Shown: positions 35,278 to 44,342, counted from the first letter of the stretch. The stretch is DNA of 64,000 bases from Betaproteobacteria bacterium (GCA_016716425.1 JADJWJ010000001.1:62001-126000), one strand, 5' to 3'. Numbers and translations: made by a program. Notes: generated by a model not told the origin, from the sequence alone.

Positions 35278-36231
35278 TCAGCGCAGCGACTCCTCCAGCT
35301 TCCCGACGAACTCGTGGAAGCGCTCCTTCGGCAGGTGCTCGATCCCTGCGGCGGCTGCGCGGCCGCCGCCGCCGAACGGCCGGCAGAGCGCATCGGCGCC
35401 GGTGGGCCGCGCCCGCGGCGCGCGCACGCTCACGGTGTAGCCGCCGGCCGCGTTGCCGGTCAGCACCGCGTGCGCGACCTCGGGCGCGGCGTTGGCGATC
35501 TCGTTGCCGAAGACGCCGCGCACGCGGCGCGTCCACGGCTCGTCCGGGAGGATGTACACCCTCGCGTTCGGCAGCGTGAGCGCCGCGCGCATCGCACGCG
35601 CCTGCGCCATGTCCCGCCGGCGCGCCTCGTCGATCGCGGCGAACGCCGGGTCGCCGTCGACGAAGCGGAACGGGTCGGCGGCGCTGCGCACGGCGACGTA
35701 GAGGTCGGCGGGCGGGACGATCGCGTCGGCCGGGTCGTCGCTGTACGCGTTGTAGGTCAAGCAGTCGCCCAGGTCGCGCAGCGCGGCCAGGCGGTCCGCG
35801 GGCAGCGCGAGCGACGCGGCGAGCTCGCGCGCCGTGGCGAGCAGGTTGTCGCCGAACGCGGCGACCACCGCCCACACGCGCTGGCGCCCGCCGAGGAAGC
35901 GGTCGACCAGCACGCCGGTGCAGACCGCCGGCGCCGTGTCGATGTGCACGTCGAGCTTCGGATGGACCGGCACGTCGCCGGGGAAGTGGTGGTCGAAGTA
36001 GCGGACCGCGACGCCGCGCGCGAGCAGCGCGTCCAGCGCGGGCCGGTTTACCGCGAGCGAAATGTCGAGTACCGTCGCCGTGTCGCCGGCCTGCGCCGGC
36101 ACGCGGGCGAGCAGCCCGATGTCGCGCTTGGTGCCGGTGACGAGCGTCGCGGGCAGCGGCTCGACGAGGCGCAGCTGGACGAGCGACGTGATGCCGTCGG
36201 CGTCGCCGTTGCAGACGTCGAAGTGCGTCAC
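35278..36231 (-). CDS. DHH-family phosphoesterase
   Basis: A 317-residue two-domain phosphoesterase. Metal ligands are seen in DVCNGDADGITSLVQL near the start, TVLDISLA, and VRYFDHHFPGDVP with the DHH triad near residue 80. The DHHA1-like C-terminal domain has the glycine-rich substrate loop RPFGGGGRAAAAGI. Family members cleave oligoribonucleotides, cyclic dinucleotide products or single-stranded DNA; this one is most like the short group of uncertain substrate. The start is GTG at 36231. It diverges from prs with only 56 bp between, and no FNR-like box is seen there. Confidence 0.82.
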   Translation of the reverse strand: MTHFDVCNGDADGITSLVQLRLVEPLPATLVTGTKRDIGLLARVPAQAGDTATVLDISLAVNRPALDALLARGVAVRYFDHHFPGDVPVHPKLDVHIDTAPAVCTGVLVDRFLGGRQRVWAVVAAFGDNLLATARELAASLALPADRLAALRDLGDCLTYNAYSDDPADAIVPPADLYVAVRSAADPFRFVDGDPAFAAIDEARRRDMAQARAMRAALTLPNARVYILPDEPWTRRVRGVFGNEIANAAPEVAHAVLTGNAAGGYTVSVRAPRARPTGADALCRPFGGGGRAAAAGIEHLPKERFHEFVGKLEESLR

Positions 36232-36287
36232 GCGCCGTACTCCGCGCCACGCGCGCCGGCCGGCATGCCCACGGGAGCTTCTGACGC

Positions 36288-37274
36288 ATGGATCACGGCA
36301 ACCTCAAGGTCTTCGCACTGAACGCGGGGCGCGCGTACGGCGAGGCCGTGGCGGCGGCGCTCGGCGTTGCGCTCGCCGCGCACGAGGAGCGCGAGTTCGA
36401 GGACGGCGAACACAAGGCGCGCACGCTGGACAGCGTCCGCGGTTGCGACGTGTACGTGGTGCAGTCGCTGTCCGGGGACGCGACGATGAGCGCCGATGAC
36501 AAGCTGGTGCGCCTGCTGTTCTTCGTCGGCGCGCTGAAGGATGCCTCGGCGGCGCGGGTCACGGTGGTCGCCCCCTATCTCGCGTATTCGCGGAAGGACC
36601 AGAAGAGCAAGCCGCGCGACCCGGTCACCACGCGCTACGTGGCGGCGCTGTTCGAGGCGGTCGGCGCGGACTGCATGGTGACGCTGGACGTGCACAACCT
36701 CGCAGCCTACCAGAACGCGTTCCGCTGCCGGGCCGAGCACCTGGAGGCGGCGCCGCTGTTCGTTTCGGCGCTGGCGCCGCAGCTGCGCGACGCGGACGTG
36801 GTCGTCGTCTCGCCGGACGCCGGTGGCATCAAGCGCGCCGACGCGTACCGCGGGCGCCTCGCCGGCGCGCTGGGCCGCGAGGTGCCGATGGCGTTCGCCG
36901 AGAAATATCGCAGCGGCGGGCAGCTGCGCGGCGAAGCGCTGGTCGGCGACGTCGCGGGCAAGGCGGCGATCATCGTCGACGACCTGATCAGCGCCGGCAA
37001 CACGATCGCGCGGACGGCGCGCGCGTGCCGCGAGCGCGGCGCCACGCGCGTCGTCGCCTGCGCGGCGCACGGCGTGTTCGCACCGGAAGCCAACACCGTG
37101 CTCGCCGACGCCGCGCTCGACGAGATCGTCGTCACCGACAGCATCTCGCCGCTGCGCGTGACCGCGCCGGGAGTCGTGGCCAAGGTCCGCGTGGTCGGCA
37201 CGGCGCCGCTCTTCGCCGAGGCCATCCGCCGGATGCACGCCGGCGGCTCGCTCGCGGCGCTGGCCGAGGGCTAG
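36288..37274 (+). CDS. Ribose-phosphate pyrophosphokinase-type protein
   Basis: A 328-residue PRPP-synthetase family protein. It has the substrate region YLAYSRKDQKSKPRDPVTTR, the histidine of TLDVHNLAAYQNAF, the SPDAGGIKRADAY motif, and the PRPP-binding loop AIIVDDLISAGNTIARTA. The enzyme would make PRPP from ribose 5-phosphate and ATP. The N-terminal region is more divergent than the housekeeping Prs, so this is likely a second copy belonging to the accessory region; the main prs would be elsewhere (inference). It converges with the kinase gene, and the two stops overlap by four bases. Confidence 0.82.
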   Translation: MDHGNLKVFALNAGRAYGEAVAAALGVALAAHEEREFEDGEHKARTLDSVRGCDVYVVQSLSGDATMSADDKLVRLLFFVGALKDASAARVTVVAPYLAYSRKDQKSKPRDPVTTRYVAALFEAVGADCMVTLDVHNLAAYQNAFRCRAEHLEAAPLFVSALAPQLRDADVVVVSPDAGGIKRADAYRGRLAGALGREVPMAFAEKYRSGGQLRGEALVGDVAGKAAIIVDDLISAGNTIARTARACRERGATRVVACAAHGVFAPEANTVLADAALDEIVVTDSISPLRVTAPGVVAKVRVVGTAPLFAEAIRRMHAGGSLAALAEG

Positions 37275-38344
37275 CGGCCGGGCGCGCACGCGTCGATCCG
37301 GGCGCGCGCGAGGCGCAGGTATTCGCCGGCGCGGGCCAGCCACTTCGCCCGTTCGCGGACGCCGTCGTCGTCCAGGTGCCACGCGGCGATCTTCGCGCGC
37401 ACGCAGGCGCGGTGGCTCTGGTAGAACGCGACGAGCGCCTCGTCCGGCGTGTCGCCGGTCAGCGCGGTGTACGTGGCGAGGATGGTCCCGCGCGCCCACG
37501 CTGCTCCGAGGCGCTCGCATTCGAGCCCGAGGAACGAGAGCTCGTCGACCGGATCGAGCAGGCGCAGGTCGCGCGCGAACTCGAGCGCGTCGATGATCTG
37601 CGGCTCCGCGTCGACGCAGACGTGCTCGGGCCGCAGGTCGCCGTGCGCCTCGACGACGCGGCTCGCCCGGGCCGCCAGCAGCGGGGCGAGCCGGGCAAGT
37701 GCCGCGCGCTGGCGCGACGCGACCGCGGCGACGTCCGCCGCGGACAATCCGTACGCAGGCGCGGCGAGCGTCTCCTGGTTGGCGTCGATCGCGCTCGCGA
37801 ATTGCGCGACATACGCGTCCGCGGCGGTTGCCACCCGCGGCGACGCGCGGTAGAACCACGCGAGCCGCGTGACGACGCGGGCGAGGTCGCCGGACGCGAG
37901 CGTTCCGTCGGCGATGAGACGGTCGAGCATGCGCTCGGCGGGCAGGCGGCGCATGCGCACGAGCCAGTCGACGACCGGCAGGCCCGCAGCGAGCCGCAGC
38001 GCGCCCGCGTCGCCCTGCGCGAGCGGCACCACGCCGAGGTAGATGCCGTCGGACAGCCGCCGGTTGAGCCGCACTTCCTCGCCGCAGCAGTGCTTGCGCA
38101 GCGCCACCGTCGAGAAGTCGAGGTACGGCAGGCGCACGGGCTTCTTGAGCTTGTACGCGTGGCGGTCGAGCAGGAACACCCACGACATGTGGGTCTCGAC
38201 CGGCTGCACGCGCGACGTCGGCTCGGGGTACGCGGCCGGCCGCGAGAGGAACGCGACCTTGGCGGCCAGGTCGGCGACCGGGTGGCCGCCAACGGGGACG
38301 ACGACCGGGGTGCTGGCGGTGGAGGTGGCTTGCGGCTGCGGCAT
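37271..38344 (-). CDS. Aminoglycoside phosphotransferase-like kinase domain protein
   Basis: A 357-residue protein with an APH-type kinase fold. The catalytic loop is RVVEAHGDLRPEHVCVDA (about residue 240), followed by IIDALEFARDLRLLDP, where the metal-binding Asp of the DFG-equivalent lies. Family relatives, such as mycobacterial Rv2004c of the DosR dormancy regulon, usually carry an additional C-terminal P-loop domain of about 180 residues, which is missing here. The substrate is unknown; resistance is not implied. It is expressed leftwards from the bidirectional FNR-like promoter at 38389-38456. Confidence 0.75.
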   Translation of the reverse strand: MPQPQATSTASTPVVVPVGGHPVADLAAKVAFLSRPAAYPEPTSRVQPVETHMSWVFLLDRHAYKLKKPVRLPYLDFSTVALRKHCCGEEVRLNRRLSDGIYLGVVPLAQGDAGALRLAAGLPVVDWLVRMRRLPAERMLDRLIADGTLASGDLARVVTRLAWFYRASPRVATAADAYVAQFASAIDANQETLAAPAYGLSAADVAAVASRQRAALARLAPLLAARASRVVEAHGDLRPEHVCVDAEPQIIDALEFARDLRLLDPVDELSFLGLECERLGAAWARGTILATYTALTGDTPDEALVAFYQSHRACVRAKIAAWHLDDDGVRERAKWLARAGEYLRLARARIDACAPGR

Positions 38345-38388
38345 CGGTACGCACCGGCGGGCGCGTCGCGAGCCCGTCGCGCATCCCT

Positions 38389-38456
38389 ATGCTAGTCGCA
38401 CCCGGCGGGCGGCGCTTGACGCGCGTCAATCCCGCGCGCGCAAGCCGGTGGACAAT
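38389..38456. promoter_or_regulatory. Bidirectional FNR/ANR-like promoter
   Basis: TTGACGCGCGTCAA at 38416-38429 is a perfect palindrome. GACAAT at 38451-38456 is centred 31 bp to the right, and TAGCAT (minus strand, 38394-38389) 31 bp to the left. One dimer could thus activate both the kinase and the helix-hairpin-helix gene. The rightward start site is predicted at about the ATG at 38464, suggesting a leaderless transcript. Confidence 0.65.
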
Positions 38457-38463
38457 CGGCGGC

Positions 38464-39399
38464 ATGGCCGAGGCCCATCGTCCCGCGCGCGCTGCCGGCG
38501 CGGCGCCGTCGGCGGCGCGAACGCCGCCCCCCGACAACGAACAGGTCGCCGCGTGGCTGCGGCAGGCGGCCGAGCTGCTGCACGCGCAGCGCGCGAACCC
38601 GTTCCGCGTCGGCGCGTACCGCAAGGCGGCGGACACCGTCGCGCTGTACGGGCGCAGTCTGCGCGAGCTGTTCGCGGCGGAGGGACTGGCCGGGCTCGAC
38701 GCGCTGCCCGGCGTGGGTCCGGGCATCGCTGCGGCGATCGCCGAGATGCTGCAGACGGGCCGCTGGTCGCAGTTGGAACGCCTGCGCGGCAACGTCGATC
38801 CGTCGCTGCTGTTCCGCACGGTGCCCGGCATCGGGCCGGAACTCGCCGTGCGCATCCACGACGCGCTCGGCGTCGACACGCTGGAGGCGCTGGAGGCCGC
38901 CGCGCACGACGGCCGGCTCGGGGCGGTCCCGGGCGTGGGCGCACGGCGAACGGCGACCATCCGCGGGGCGCTCGCGGAGATCCTCGACCGCTCGCGCCTG
39001 CGCCGGCCCCCGCCGCAGGCGGCCGGCGGCGAGGAGCCGCCGGTAGCCATGCTGCTCGACGTCGACCGCGAGTATCGCGAGGGCGCGCGTGCGGACACGC
39101 TGCCGACGATCGCGCCGAAGCGGTTCAATCCCGACGGCCGCGCGTGGCTGCCGGTGCTGCACACGGTGCGCGGCGCCTGGCACTTCACCGCGCTCTTCTC
39201 GAATACCGCGAAGGCGCACGAACTCTCCCGCACGCGGGACTGGGTCGTGCTGTACTTCCACGACGACCACCGCGCGGAGAACCAGCGCACCGTGGTCACC
39301 GAGCAGCACGGCTCGCTCGTCGGCCGGCGCGTCGTGCGCGGGCGCGAGGAGGAGTGCCGCGCGCACTACGACCGGGTGCCGGGCGCGCCGCCGACATGA
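38464..39399 (+). CDS. PolX-like helix-hairpin-helix DNA-binding protein
   Basis: A 311-residue protein related to the N-terminal part of family X DNA polymerases. Residues 25-90 form the 8-kDa-like domain (NPFRVGAYRKAADTVALYGR). Two helix-hairpin-helix motifs follow: LDALPGVGPGIAAAIAEML and FRTVPGIGPELAVRIHDALG, plus a third-like LGAVPGVGARRTATIRGAL. The C-terminal 110 residues (KRFNPDGRAWLPVLHTVRG) are not polymerase sequence and I do not recognise them. Nucleotidyl-transfer aspartates are absent. It may bind gapped or branched DNA during dormancy-related repair (inference). The ATG sits at the predicted transcription start, and no Shine-Dalgarno is visible. Confidence 0.75.
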   Translation: MAEAHRPARAAGAAPSAARTPPPDNEQVAAWLRQAAELLHAQRANPFRVGAYRKAADTVALYGRSLRELFAAEGLAGLDALPGVGPGIAAAIAEMLQTGRWSQLERLRGNVDPSLLFRTVPGIGPELAVRIHDALGVDTLEALEAAAHDGRLGAVPGVGARRTATIRGALAEILDRSRLRRPPPQAAGGEEPPVAMLLDVDREYREGARADTLPTIAPKRFNPDGRAWLPVLHTVRGAWHFTALFSNTAKAHELSRTRDWVVLYFHDDHRAENQRTVVTEQHGSLVGRRVVRGREEECRAHYDRVPGAPPT

Positions 39400-39461
39400 G
39401 CGCCCTGGGTTGGCACGCTGGAACAGGCTGGTCAAGTTCGCGCCGACCTCCACCTGCCCGT

Positions 39462-39552
39462 GTCATCCCGGGCATCGCAAGGGATCTGCCGCTGCGTCCG
39501 ATAGCGGATTGCGTCAAGGCAGATCCTGCTTCACTCCGCGCCTCGGGATGAC
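39462..39552. repeat. MITE-like inverted repeat
   Basis: A 91-bp element bounded by GTCATCCCG and CGGGATGAC, with an inner GGATCTGCC/GGCAGATCC pair. It can fold into a long hairpin. It carries no coding capacity and lies between the helix-hairpin-helix gene and the BCAM0308-type gene. The rest of the 349-bp gap holds the FNR-like promoter of the next gene. Confidence 0.65.
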
Positions 39553-39661
39553 AGGGTTGGACGTCCCGGAGCCCGCTATCCCTTGACGCAGACCATCGGG
39601 ACGAGCCGCGCGACCTTGCGCAAGGCCGGCGCAGGCGCCCGCTCCGCGCGTCCGGCGACCT

Positions 39662-39703
39662 TTGACCGCCGTCAACGAGGTCCCCGAATGGGCAGCGCAT
39701 GAT
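39662..39703 (+). promoter_or_regulatory. FNR/ANR-like box and -10 element for the BCAM0308-type gene
   Basis: TTGACCGCCGTCAA at 39662-39675 has two perfect half-sites; CATGAT at 39698-39703 is centred 32 bp downstream. The predicted start near 39710 leaves a 39-nt leader with AAAGGAG before the GTG start at 39749. Confidence 0.62.
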
Positions 39704-39748
39704 GAAACGGTGCCATTGTGTGTCACGCGATGCCGAAAGGAGCGTACC

Positions 39749-40267
39749 GTGAACAACAGAATGCAGGGTCAGGCGCCGCACGTGCCGACCGGAGGGGTCC
39801 GGCACTACGGCGAGCGCGTCTTCAACGCCGAGCGCCGCGATCCGTACGAGCAGGGCGGCAAGTACCGCGAGCCGACACAGTGCTCCGGTTGCGGCGCGAT
39901 CTGGCATCGCGGCCGCTGGCAATGGGGTGCCGCGCCCGTCGGCGCGCAGGCCGCGGTGTGTCCGGCGTGCCGGCGCATCCACGACAAGCTGCCGGCAGGG
40001 ACCGTCGTGCTCGAAGGCGACTTCGCCGTCGTGCACCGCGATGAGTTGGTGCGCCTCGTCCGCAACGTGGCGGAGCGCGAGGGTCGCGAGCATCCGCTGC
40101 ACCGGCTGATGCAGGTGGCCGAGACGCCGGAGCGCGTGGTGATCGAGACCACCGACATCCACCTGCCGCAACGCATCGGCGAGGCGGTGCAGAGCGCCTA
40201 CGATGGTGACCTCGACGTGCGCTACGGCGACAACGAGTACTCGGCCCGGGTGATCTGGCGCCGCTGA
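39749..40267 (+). CDS. BCAM0308-family zinc-ribbon protein
   Basis: A 172-residue protein. Two CxxC pairs, QCSGCGAIWHRGRWQWG and AVCPACRRIHDKLP, form a zinc ribbon in the first half; the second half (GDFAVVHRDELVRLVRNVAE) is an alpha/beta domain ending WRR. The family is named after B. cenocepacia BCAM0308 in the low-oxygen-activated locus; its function is unknown. The GTG at 39749 is chosen over the upstream ATG at 39662 because AAAGGAG precedes it and because the upstream ATG lies inside the promoter palindrome. Confidence 0.78.
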   Translation: MNNRMQGQAPHVPTGGVRHYGERVFNAERRDPYEQGGKYREPTQCSGCGAIWHRGRWQWGAAPVGAQAAVCPACRRIHDKLPAGTVVLEGDFAVVHRDELVRLVRNVAEREGREHPLHRLMQVAETPERVVIETTDIHLPQRIGEAVQSAYDGDLDVRYGDNEYSARVIWRR

Positions 40268-40269
40268 GA

Positions 40270-40588
40270 TCGCGCGTTCGGGTTTCGCCTTGTCGGGCCG
40301 GTCGCGGTCGCCCCGCACGCGGTCGAGCGCGTACAGCTAGTGGAAGTAGCCGTGGCGGCCGATCGGCGGGCAGGGGCCCCCGTACCCGGGGCGCCTCCAG
40401 TCGATCGTCCCTCGACGCGCAACTGGCGGCAGGTCGCCGCGCGCCGCGCCCGCGGGCGGGCCGGGGGCCGTCGGCGGACGGTCGTAGGGCACCCGATGCA
40501 CCCGGACCATGCGCGGGGCGCGCGGCGCGCGCGCGTCGGCATAGCGGCGGCCCCGCGCGCCTTCCTCCGCGCGATCCTCCGCGACCAC
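40270..40588 (-). pseudogene. Degraded PEBP (YbhB/YbcL, Raf-kinase-inhibitor-like) gene
   Basis: Reading leftwards from 40588, the C-terminal half of a phosphatidylethanolamine-binding-protein family member is recognisable: VHRVPYDRPPTA, then GTIDWRRPGYGGPCPPIGRH, GYFH, a TAG stop at 40339-40337 where Lys is expected, then LYALDRVRGDRD in the same frame. Family members read HWVxYxxP, where this copy has HRVPYD, so several core residues have decayed. The N-terminal half of the domain is missing. A FNR-like box and a -10 hexamer still sit immediately upstream. Confidence 0.7.
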
Positions 40589-40599
40589 CGGCCGGAATG

Positions 40600-40640
40600 A
40601 TTGTCGGCGGCCGCGCCGGCCCGGCCTTGACGGGCGTCAG
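40600..40640 (-). promoter_or_regulatory. FNR/ANR-like box facing the PEBP remnant
   Basis: TTGACGGGCGTCAG (40627-40640) is a near-perfect palindrome. GACAAT on the minus strand (40605-40600) is centred 31 bp away, placing the start at about 40592, a few bases before the first codon of the degraded PEBP frame. The promoter seems better conserved than the gene. Confidence 0.5.
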
Positions 40641-40665
40641 GCAACGCGCGCATGGCAGCGGCCCG

Positions 40666-40706
40666 TTGACGTGTGTCAATCGCGGCGAACGAAGGTTCGC
40701 TACCAT
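40666..40706 (+). promoter_or_regulatory. FNR/ANR-like box and -10 element for the efflux operon
   Basis: TTGACGTGTGTCAA at 40666-40679 has two perfect half-sites. TACCAT at 40701-40706 is centred 31 bp downstream, with a start predicted near 40713 and a 60-nt leader to the membrane-fusion-protein GTG at 40773. Confidence 0.62.
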
Positions 40707-40772
40707 CGGGGCTGCCCGGGCGCAGGGGATCGCGCAGGCAAGCGGCGCAGCGAAGCGCCTCGAGACGACTAC

Positions 40773-42017
40773 GTGAACGATTCCGGCGAAACCGCTCCTC
40801 CCCGCCGTCGCTGGCTGTGGTGGGGCGCGGCCGCGCTCGTGACCGCGGCGGCCGCGTTGTATGCGGCGCGCGACGTCGTGCTCGGCACACCGGTCGAGAC
40901 GGTCGCGGCCACGCGCGGCGACCTCGTGCAGACCGTCGTCGCGAGCGGGCGCGTGATGACGCCGCGCCGCGTGTCGGTCGGCGCCGTGATCACCGAGCGC
41001 GTCGTGAGTATTCCGGTCGAGGAGGGCCAGGCCGTGCGCCGCGGCGACCTCCTGGTGCAGCTCGACGACCGCGAGGAGCGCGCCGCCGTCGCGCTGGCGC
41101 AGGCGGCGGTCGCGCAGGCGGAGGCGAAGCTGCGCCAGATGGACGAACTCGGACTGCCGGCCGCCCTGCAGGCGTTGGCACAGGCGCGCGCCAACGCGAC
41201 GCAGGCGCAGGCGGCGTTCGACCGCGCGCGCGACCTGAAGGCGAAGGGCTTCGTGAGCCAGGCGGCGCTCGACGACGCGCAGCGCAACCGCGACGTCGCG
41301 GCGAGCCAGCTCGCCTCCGCACAACTGCAGGTGAAGAGCAATGCGGCGGCCGGCAGCGAACGTGCGCTCGCCGCGGCGGCGCTCACGCAGGCGCGCGCGA
41401 ACCTGCAGGCGGCGCAGGCGCGGCTCGCGCAGACGGCGATCGTCGCGGAGGTCGACGGCACGCTGATCGCGCGCACGGTCGAGCCCGGCAACGTCGTGCA
41501 GCCGGGCCGCGAGCTGATGGTGCTGGCGCCGGCGGGCGCCACGCAGGTCGAGCTGTCGATCGACGAGAAGCACCTCTCGCAGCTTAAACTCGGGCAGAAG
41601 GCCGTCGGCTCGGCCGACGCGTACCCGGCGCAGCGCTTTGCCGCGGAGGTCGTGTACATCAATCCGGGCGTGGACGCGCTGCGCGGGGCGGTCACCGTCA
41701 AGCTCGCCGTTCCTGCGCCGCCCGACTACCTGCGGCAGGACATGACGGTGTCGATGGACATCGAGGTCGCGCGCAAGAGCGGTGTCGTGATCGCGCCGGC
41801 GGACGCGGTGCGCGACGCCGCCAACGCAGCGCCGTGGGTGCTGGCGGCCCGCGACGGCGTGGCGGTTCGCCAGCCGGTCGCCGTCGGGCTGCGCGGCGAC
41901 GACCGCATCGAGCTCGTCTCCGGCGTCGCGCCGGGGGACGCGCTGGTGCCCGCGAACAATCCGGCCATCAGGCCGGGACAGCGCGTGCGCGCGACACCGG
42001 CGCAGCGCGCGCCGTGA
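40773..42017 (+). CDS. HlyD/MacA-like periplasmic adaptor (membrane fusion protein)
   Basis: A 414-residue adaptor. One N-terminal transmembrane helix (WWGAAALVTAAAALYAA) anchors it. A lipoyl-like half-motif VVSIPVEEGQAVRRGDLLVQ precedes a long alanine-rich coiled-coil hairpin (about residues 90-210), and the second lipoyl and beta-barrel halves follow (VDGTLIARTVEPGNVVQPG). It would bridge the MacB-like permease to an outer-membrane channel. The start is GTG at 40773. Its TGA stop is the first trinucleotide of a 60-bp repeat array that separates it from the permease gene. Confidence 0.86.
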   Translation: MNDSGETAPPRRRWLWWGAAALVTAAAALYAARDVVLGTPVETVAATRGDLVQTVVASGRVMTPRRVSVGAVITERVVSIPVEEGQAVRRGDLLVQLDDREERAAVALAQAAVAQAEAKLRQMDELGLPAALQALAQARANATQAQAAFDRARDLKAKGFVSQAALDDAQRNRDVAASQLASAQLQVKSNAAAGSERALAAAALTQARANLQAAQARLAQTAIVAEVDGTLIARTVEPGNVVQPGRELMVLAPAGATQVELSIDEKHLSQLKLGQKAVGSADAYPAQRFAAEVVYINPGVDALRGAVTVKLAVPAPPDYLRQDMTVSMDIEVARKSGVVIAPADAVRDAANAAPWVLAARDGVAVRQPVAVGLRGDDRIELVSGVAPGDALVPANNPAIRPGQRVRATPAQRAP

Positions 42018-42219
42018 GCCCGACGGGCCGTCCCGAGGGCGAACACCGGAGCGCGCAGCGCGAAGGTACCCCAATGAGCCCGACGGGCCGTCCCGAGGGC
42101 CGGGCCGTCCCGAGGGCCGAGGTGGCCAATGCGCCGGAGCGCGCAGCGCGAAGGTACCCCAATGAGCCCGACGGGCCGTCCCGAGGGCGAACACCGCAGC
42201 GCAGCGCGAAGGTAGCCCA
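42015..42219. repeat. Three tandem copies of a 60-bp GC-rich repeat
   Basis: Unit 1 is 42015-42074, unit 2 is 42075-42162 (with a duplicated CCGGGCCGTCCCGAGGG core), and unit 3 is 42163-42219. Each begins TGAGCCCGACGGGCCGTCCC and ends GCGCGAAGGTA(C/G)CCCA. The array contains the adaptor's stop codon at its left edge and abuts the permease's TTG start at its right edge, where the repeat's own GAAGG is the only visible ribosome-binding site. Confidence 0.8.
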
Positions 42220-43435
42220 TTGAACCGGTTCACGCCGTTCGAGCTGATCGCCGCGCTGCGCTTCATGCGCGAGGGCGCGATGCAGACGCTGCTCATCGTC
42301 TTCGGCGTTGGGCTGGGCGGCGGCGTCATCATCTTCATGTCCGCCGCGCTCGCGGGACTGCAAGCGAACATCGTCCGGCGGACGCTCAACTTCCAGGCAC
42401 CGATCGTCGTTTCGGCGCCGGACCGCGTCGCGCGGCCGCTGCGCGGCGACGGCGCGGCGGAAGCCGCGCTCGTGCAGCCACGCTCGCAGCAGCTGCGGTC
42501 GATCGACCAGTGGCAGAAGGTCCTGGCCGCGATCGGACGCCTGCCGGAGGTCACGGCGGCCACGCCAGTCGTGTCCGGCCCGGGCTTCGCACTGCGTGGC
42601 GACGCGAACCGGGCGGTGTCGATCACCGGCATCGAGCCGGAAACGTACTTCGCCGTGGTGGCGCTGGCCGACAAGGTCGTCGCCGGCCGGGTCGAGCTCG
42701 GCACGACCGGCATCCTCATCGGGACGGAGCTCGCGAAAGACCTGGGCGCCGCGATCGGCGACAAGCTGCGGCTGACCACGGCCACCGGCGCCGCGCTGAC
42801 CCTCGACGTGACCGGCATCTTCGACTTCGGCAACAAGAGCGTGAACGAGCGCAGCGTGTTCGTGTCGCTGCGCACGGCGCAGAACCTGCTCAACCTGATC
42901 GGCGGCGTGTCGAGCATCGAGGTCCGGGTGCGCGACCCGTTCGGCGCCGAGGACGTCGCGCAGGCGATCCACGGCGCCACGGGCCAGCAGGCCGACAGCT
43001 GGATCCGCACCAACGCGCAGTTCTTCACGGCGATGTCGGCGCAGATCGTCACCAACACGCTGATCCGCGTGTTCGTCGGGCTCACCGTCGCGCTCGGCAT
43101 CGCCAGCGTGCTGATCGTCTCGGTCGTGCAGAAGGGGGCCGAGATCGGCATCCTGCGCGCGATGGGAACGACGCGCGGCCAGGTGCTGCGGCTGTTCCTG
43201 ATCCAGGGTGGGTTCATGGGGCTGGCCGGCTCTCTGTTGGGGTCGGTGCTGGCGTACGGCTTCCTGCTCGTGTTCCGCGCCGTCGCGCAGAATCCCGACG
43301 GCACGCCGATCTTCATCCTCGAGATGGAGCCGCCGCTCTTTGCGGTGGCCGCGGTCGGTGCGACCGTCGTCGGCCTGGTGGCGGCGGTGGTGCCGGCGCT
43401 GCGCGCCGCGCGCCTCGACCCCGTGGTGGCGATCC

Positions 43436-43443
<8 letters not shown>
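42220..43443 (+). CDS. MacB/FtsX-family ABC transporter permease
   Basis: A 407-residue permease with an N-terminal helix (QTLLIVFGVGLGGGVIIFMS), a periplasmic domain of about 220 residues, and three C-terminal helices: LTVALGIASVLIVSVVQKG, followed by EIGILRAMGTTRGQVLRLFL, the FtsX-type coupling helix. The start is TTG at 42220, directly after the repeat array, giving NRFTPFELIAALRFMREGAM. With the adaptor and ATPase it forms a tripartite ABC efflux pump. Its substrate is unknown. The ATPase start lies inside its last codons. Confidence 0.85.
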
Positions 43444-44164
<721 letters not shown>

Positions 44165-44174
44165 CGTCGAGGCG

Positions 44175-44342
44175 TCAGGCGCCGCCGTCGCGCTCGAGAC
44201 GGATGCCGACCAGCTCGAGCACGATGCCGAGCCCGAGCGGAACCGCGCCGATCCAGACCGGCGGCGCGAGCAGCATCAGCAGCGCGCCGGCGAGCATCAG
44301 GGCGATCGCGAGCGTGCGCCGGACTCCGCGGTTCCTGATCAT
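44175..44342 (-). CDS. Small two-helix membrane protein
   Basis: A 55-residue protein: a short basic start (MIRNRGVRRT), a first helix (LAIALMLAGALLMLLAPPVW) and a second (IGAVPLGLGIVLELVGIRLE). The ATG at 44342 has GGAGG seven bases upstream. A FNR-like box with correctly spaced -10 hexamer lies about 100 bp upstream on the same strand. Function unknown; I recall similar short proteins in Burkholderiales. It converges on the efflux ATPase gene with 10 bp between the stops. Confidence 0.68.
   Translation of the reverse strand: MIRNRGVRRTLAIALMLAGALLMLLAPPVWIGAVPLGLGIVLELVGIRLERDGGA

Noticed and set aside
37271..38344. Aminoglycoside resistance gene
   Set aside because: Only the APH fold is shared; the family also contains dormancy-associated kinases of unknown substrate, and the genomic context fits that.
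39582..39661. A further FNR-like site at CCCTTGACGCA
   Set aside because: Only one half-site is present (TTGAC) and no matching GTCAA lies four bases away.
39822..43316. A 1164-residue antisense frame, and other frames longer than 500 codons opposite known genes
   Set aside because: High GC content removes stop codons in shadow frames. These translations are low-complexity Arg/Ala/Pro-rich and lie opposite clearly recognised proteins.
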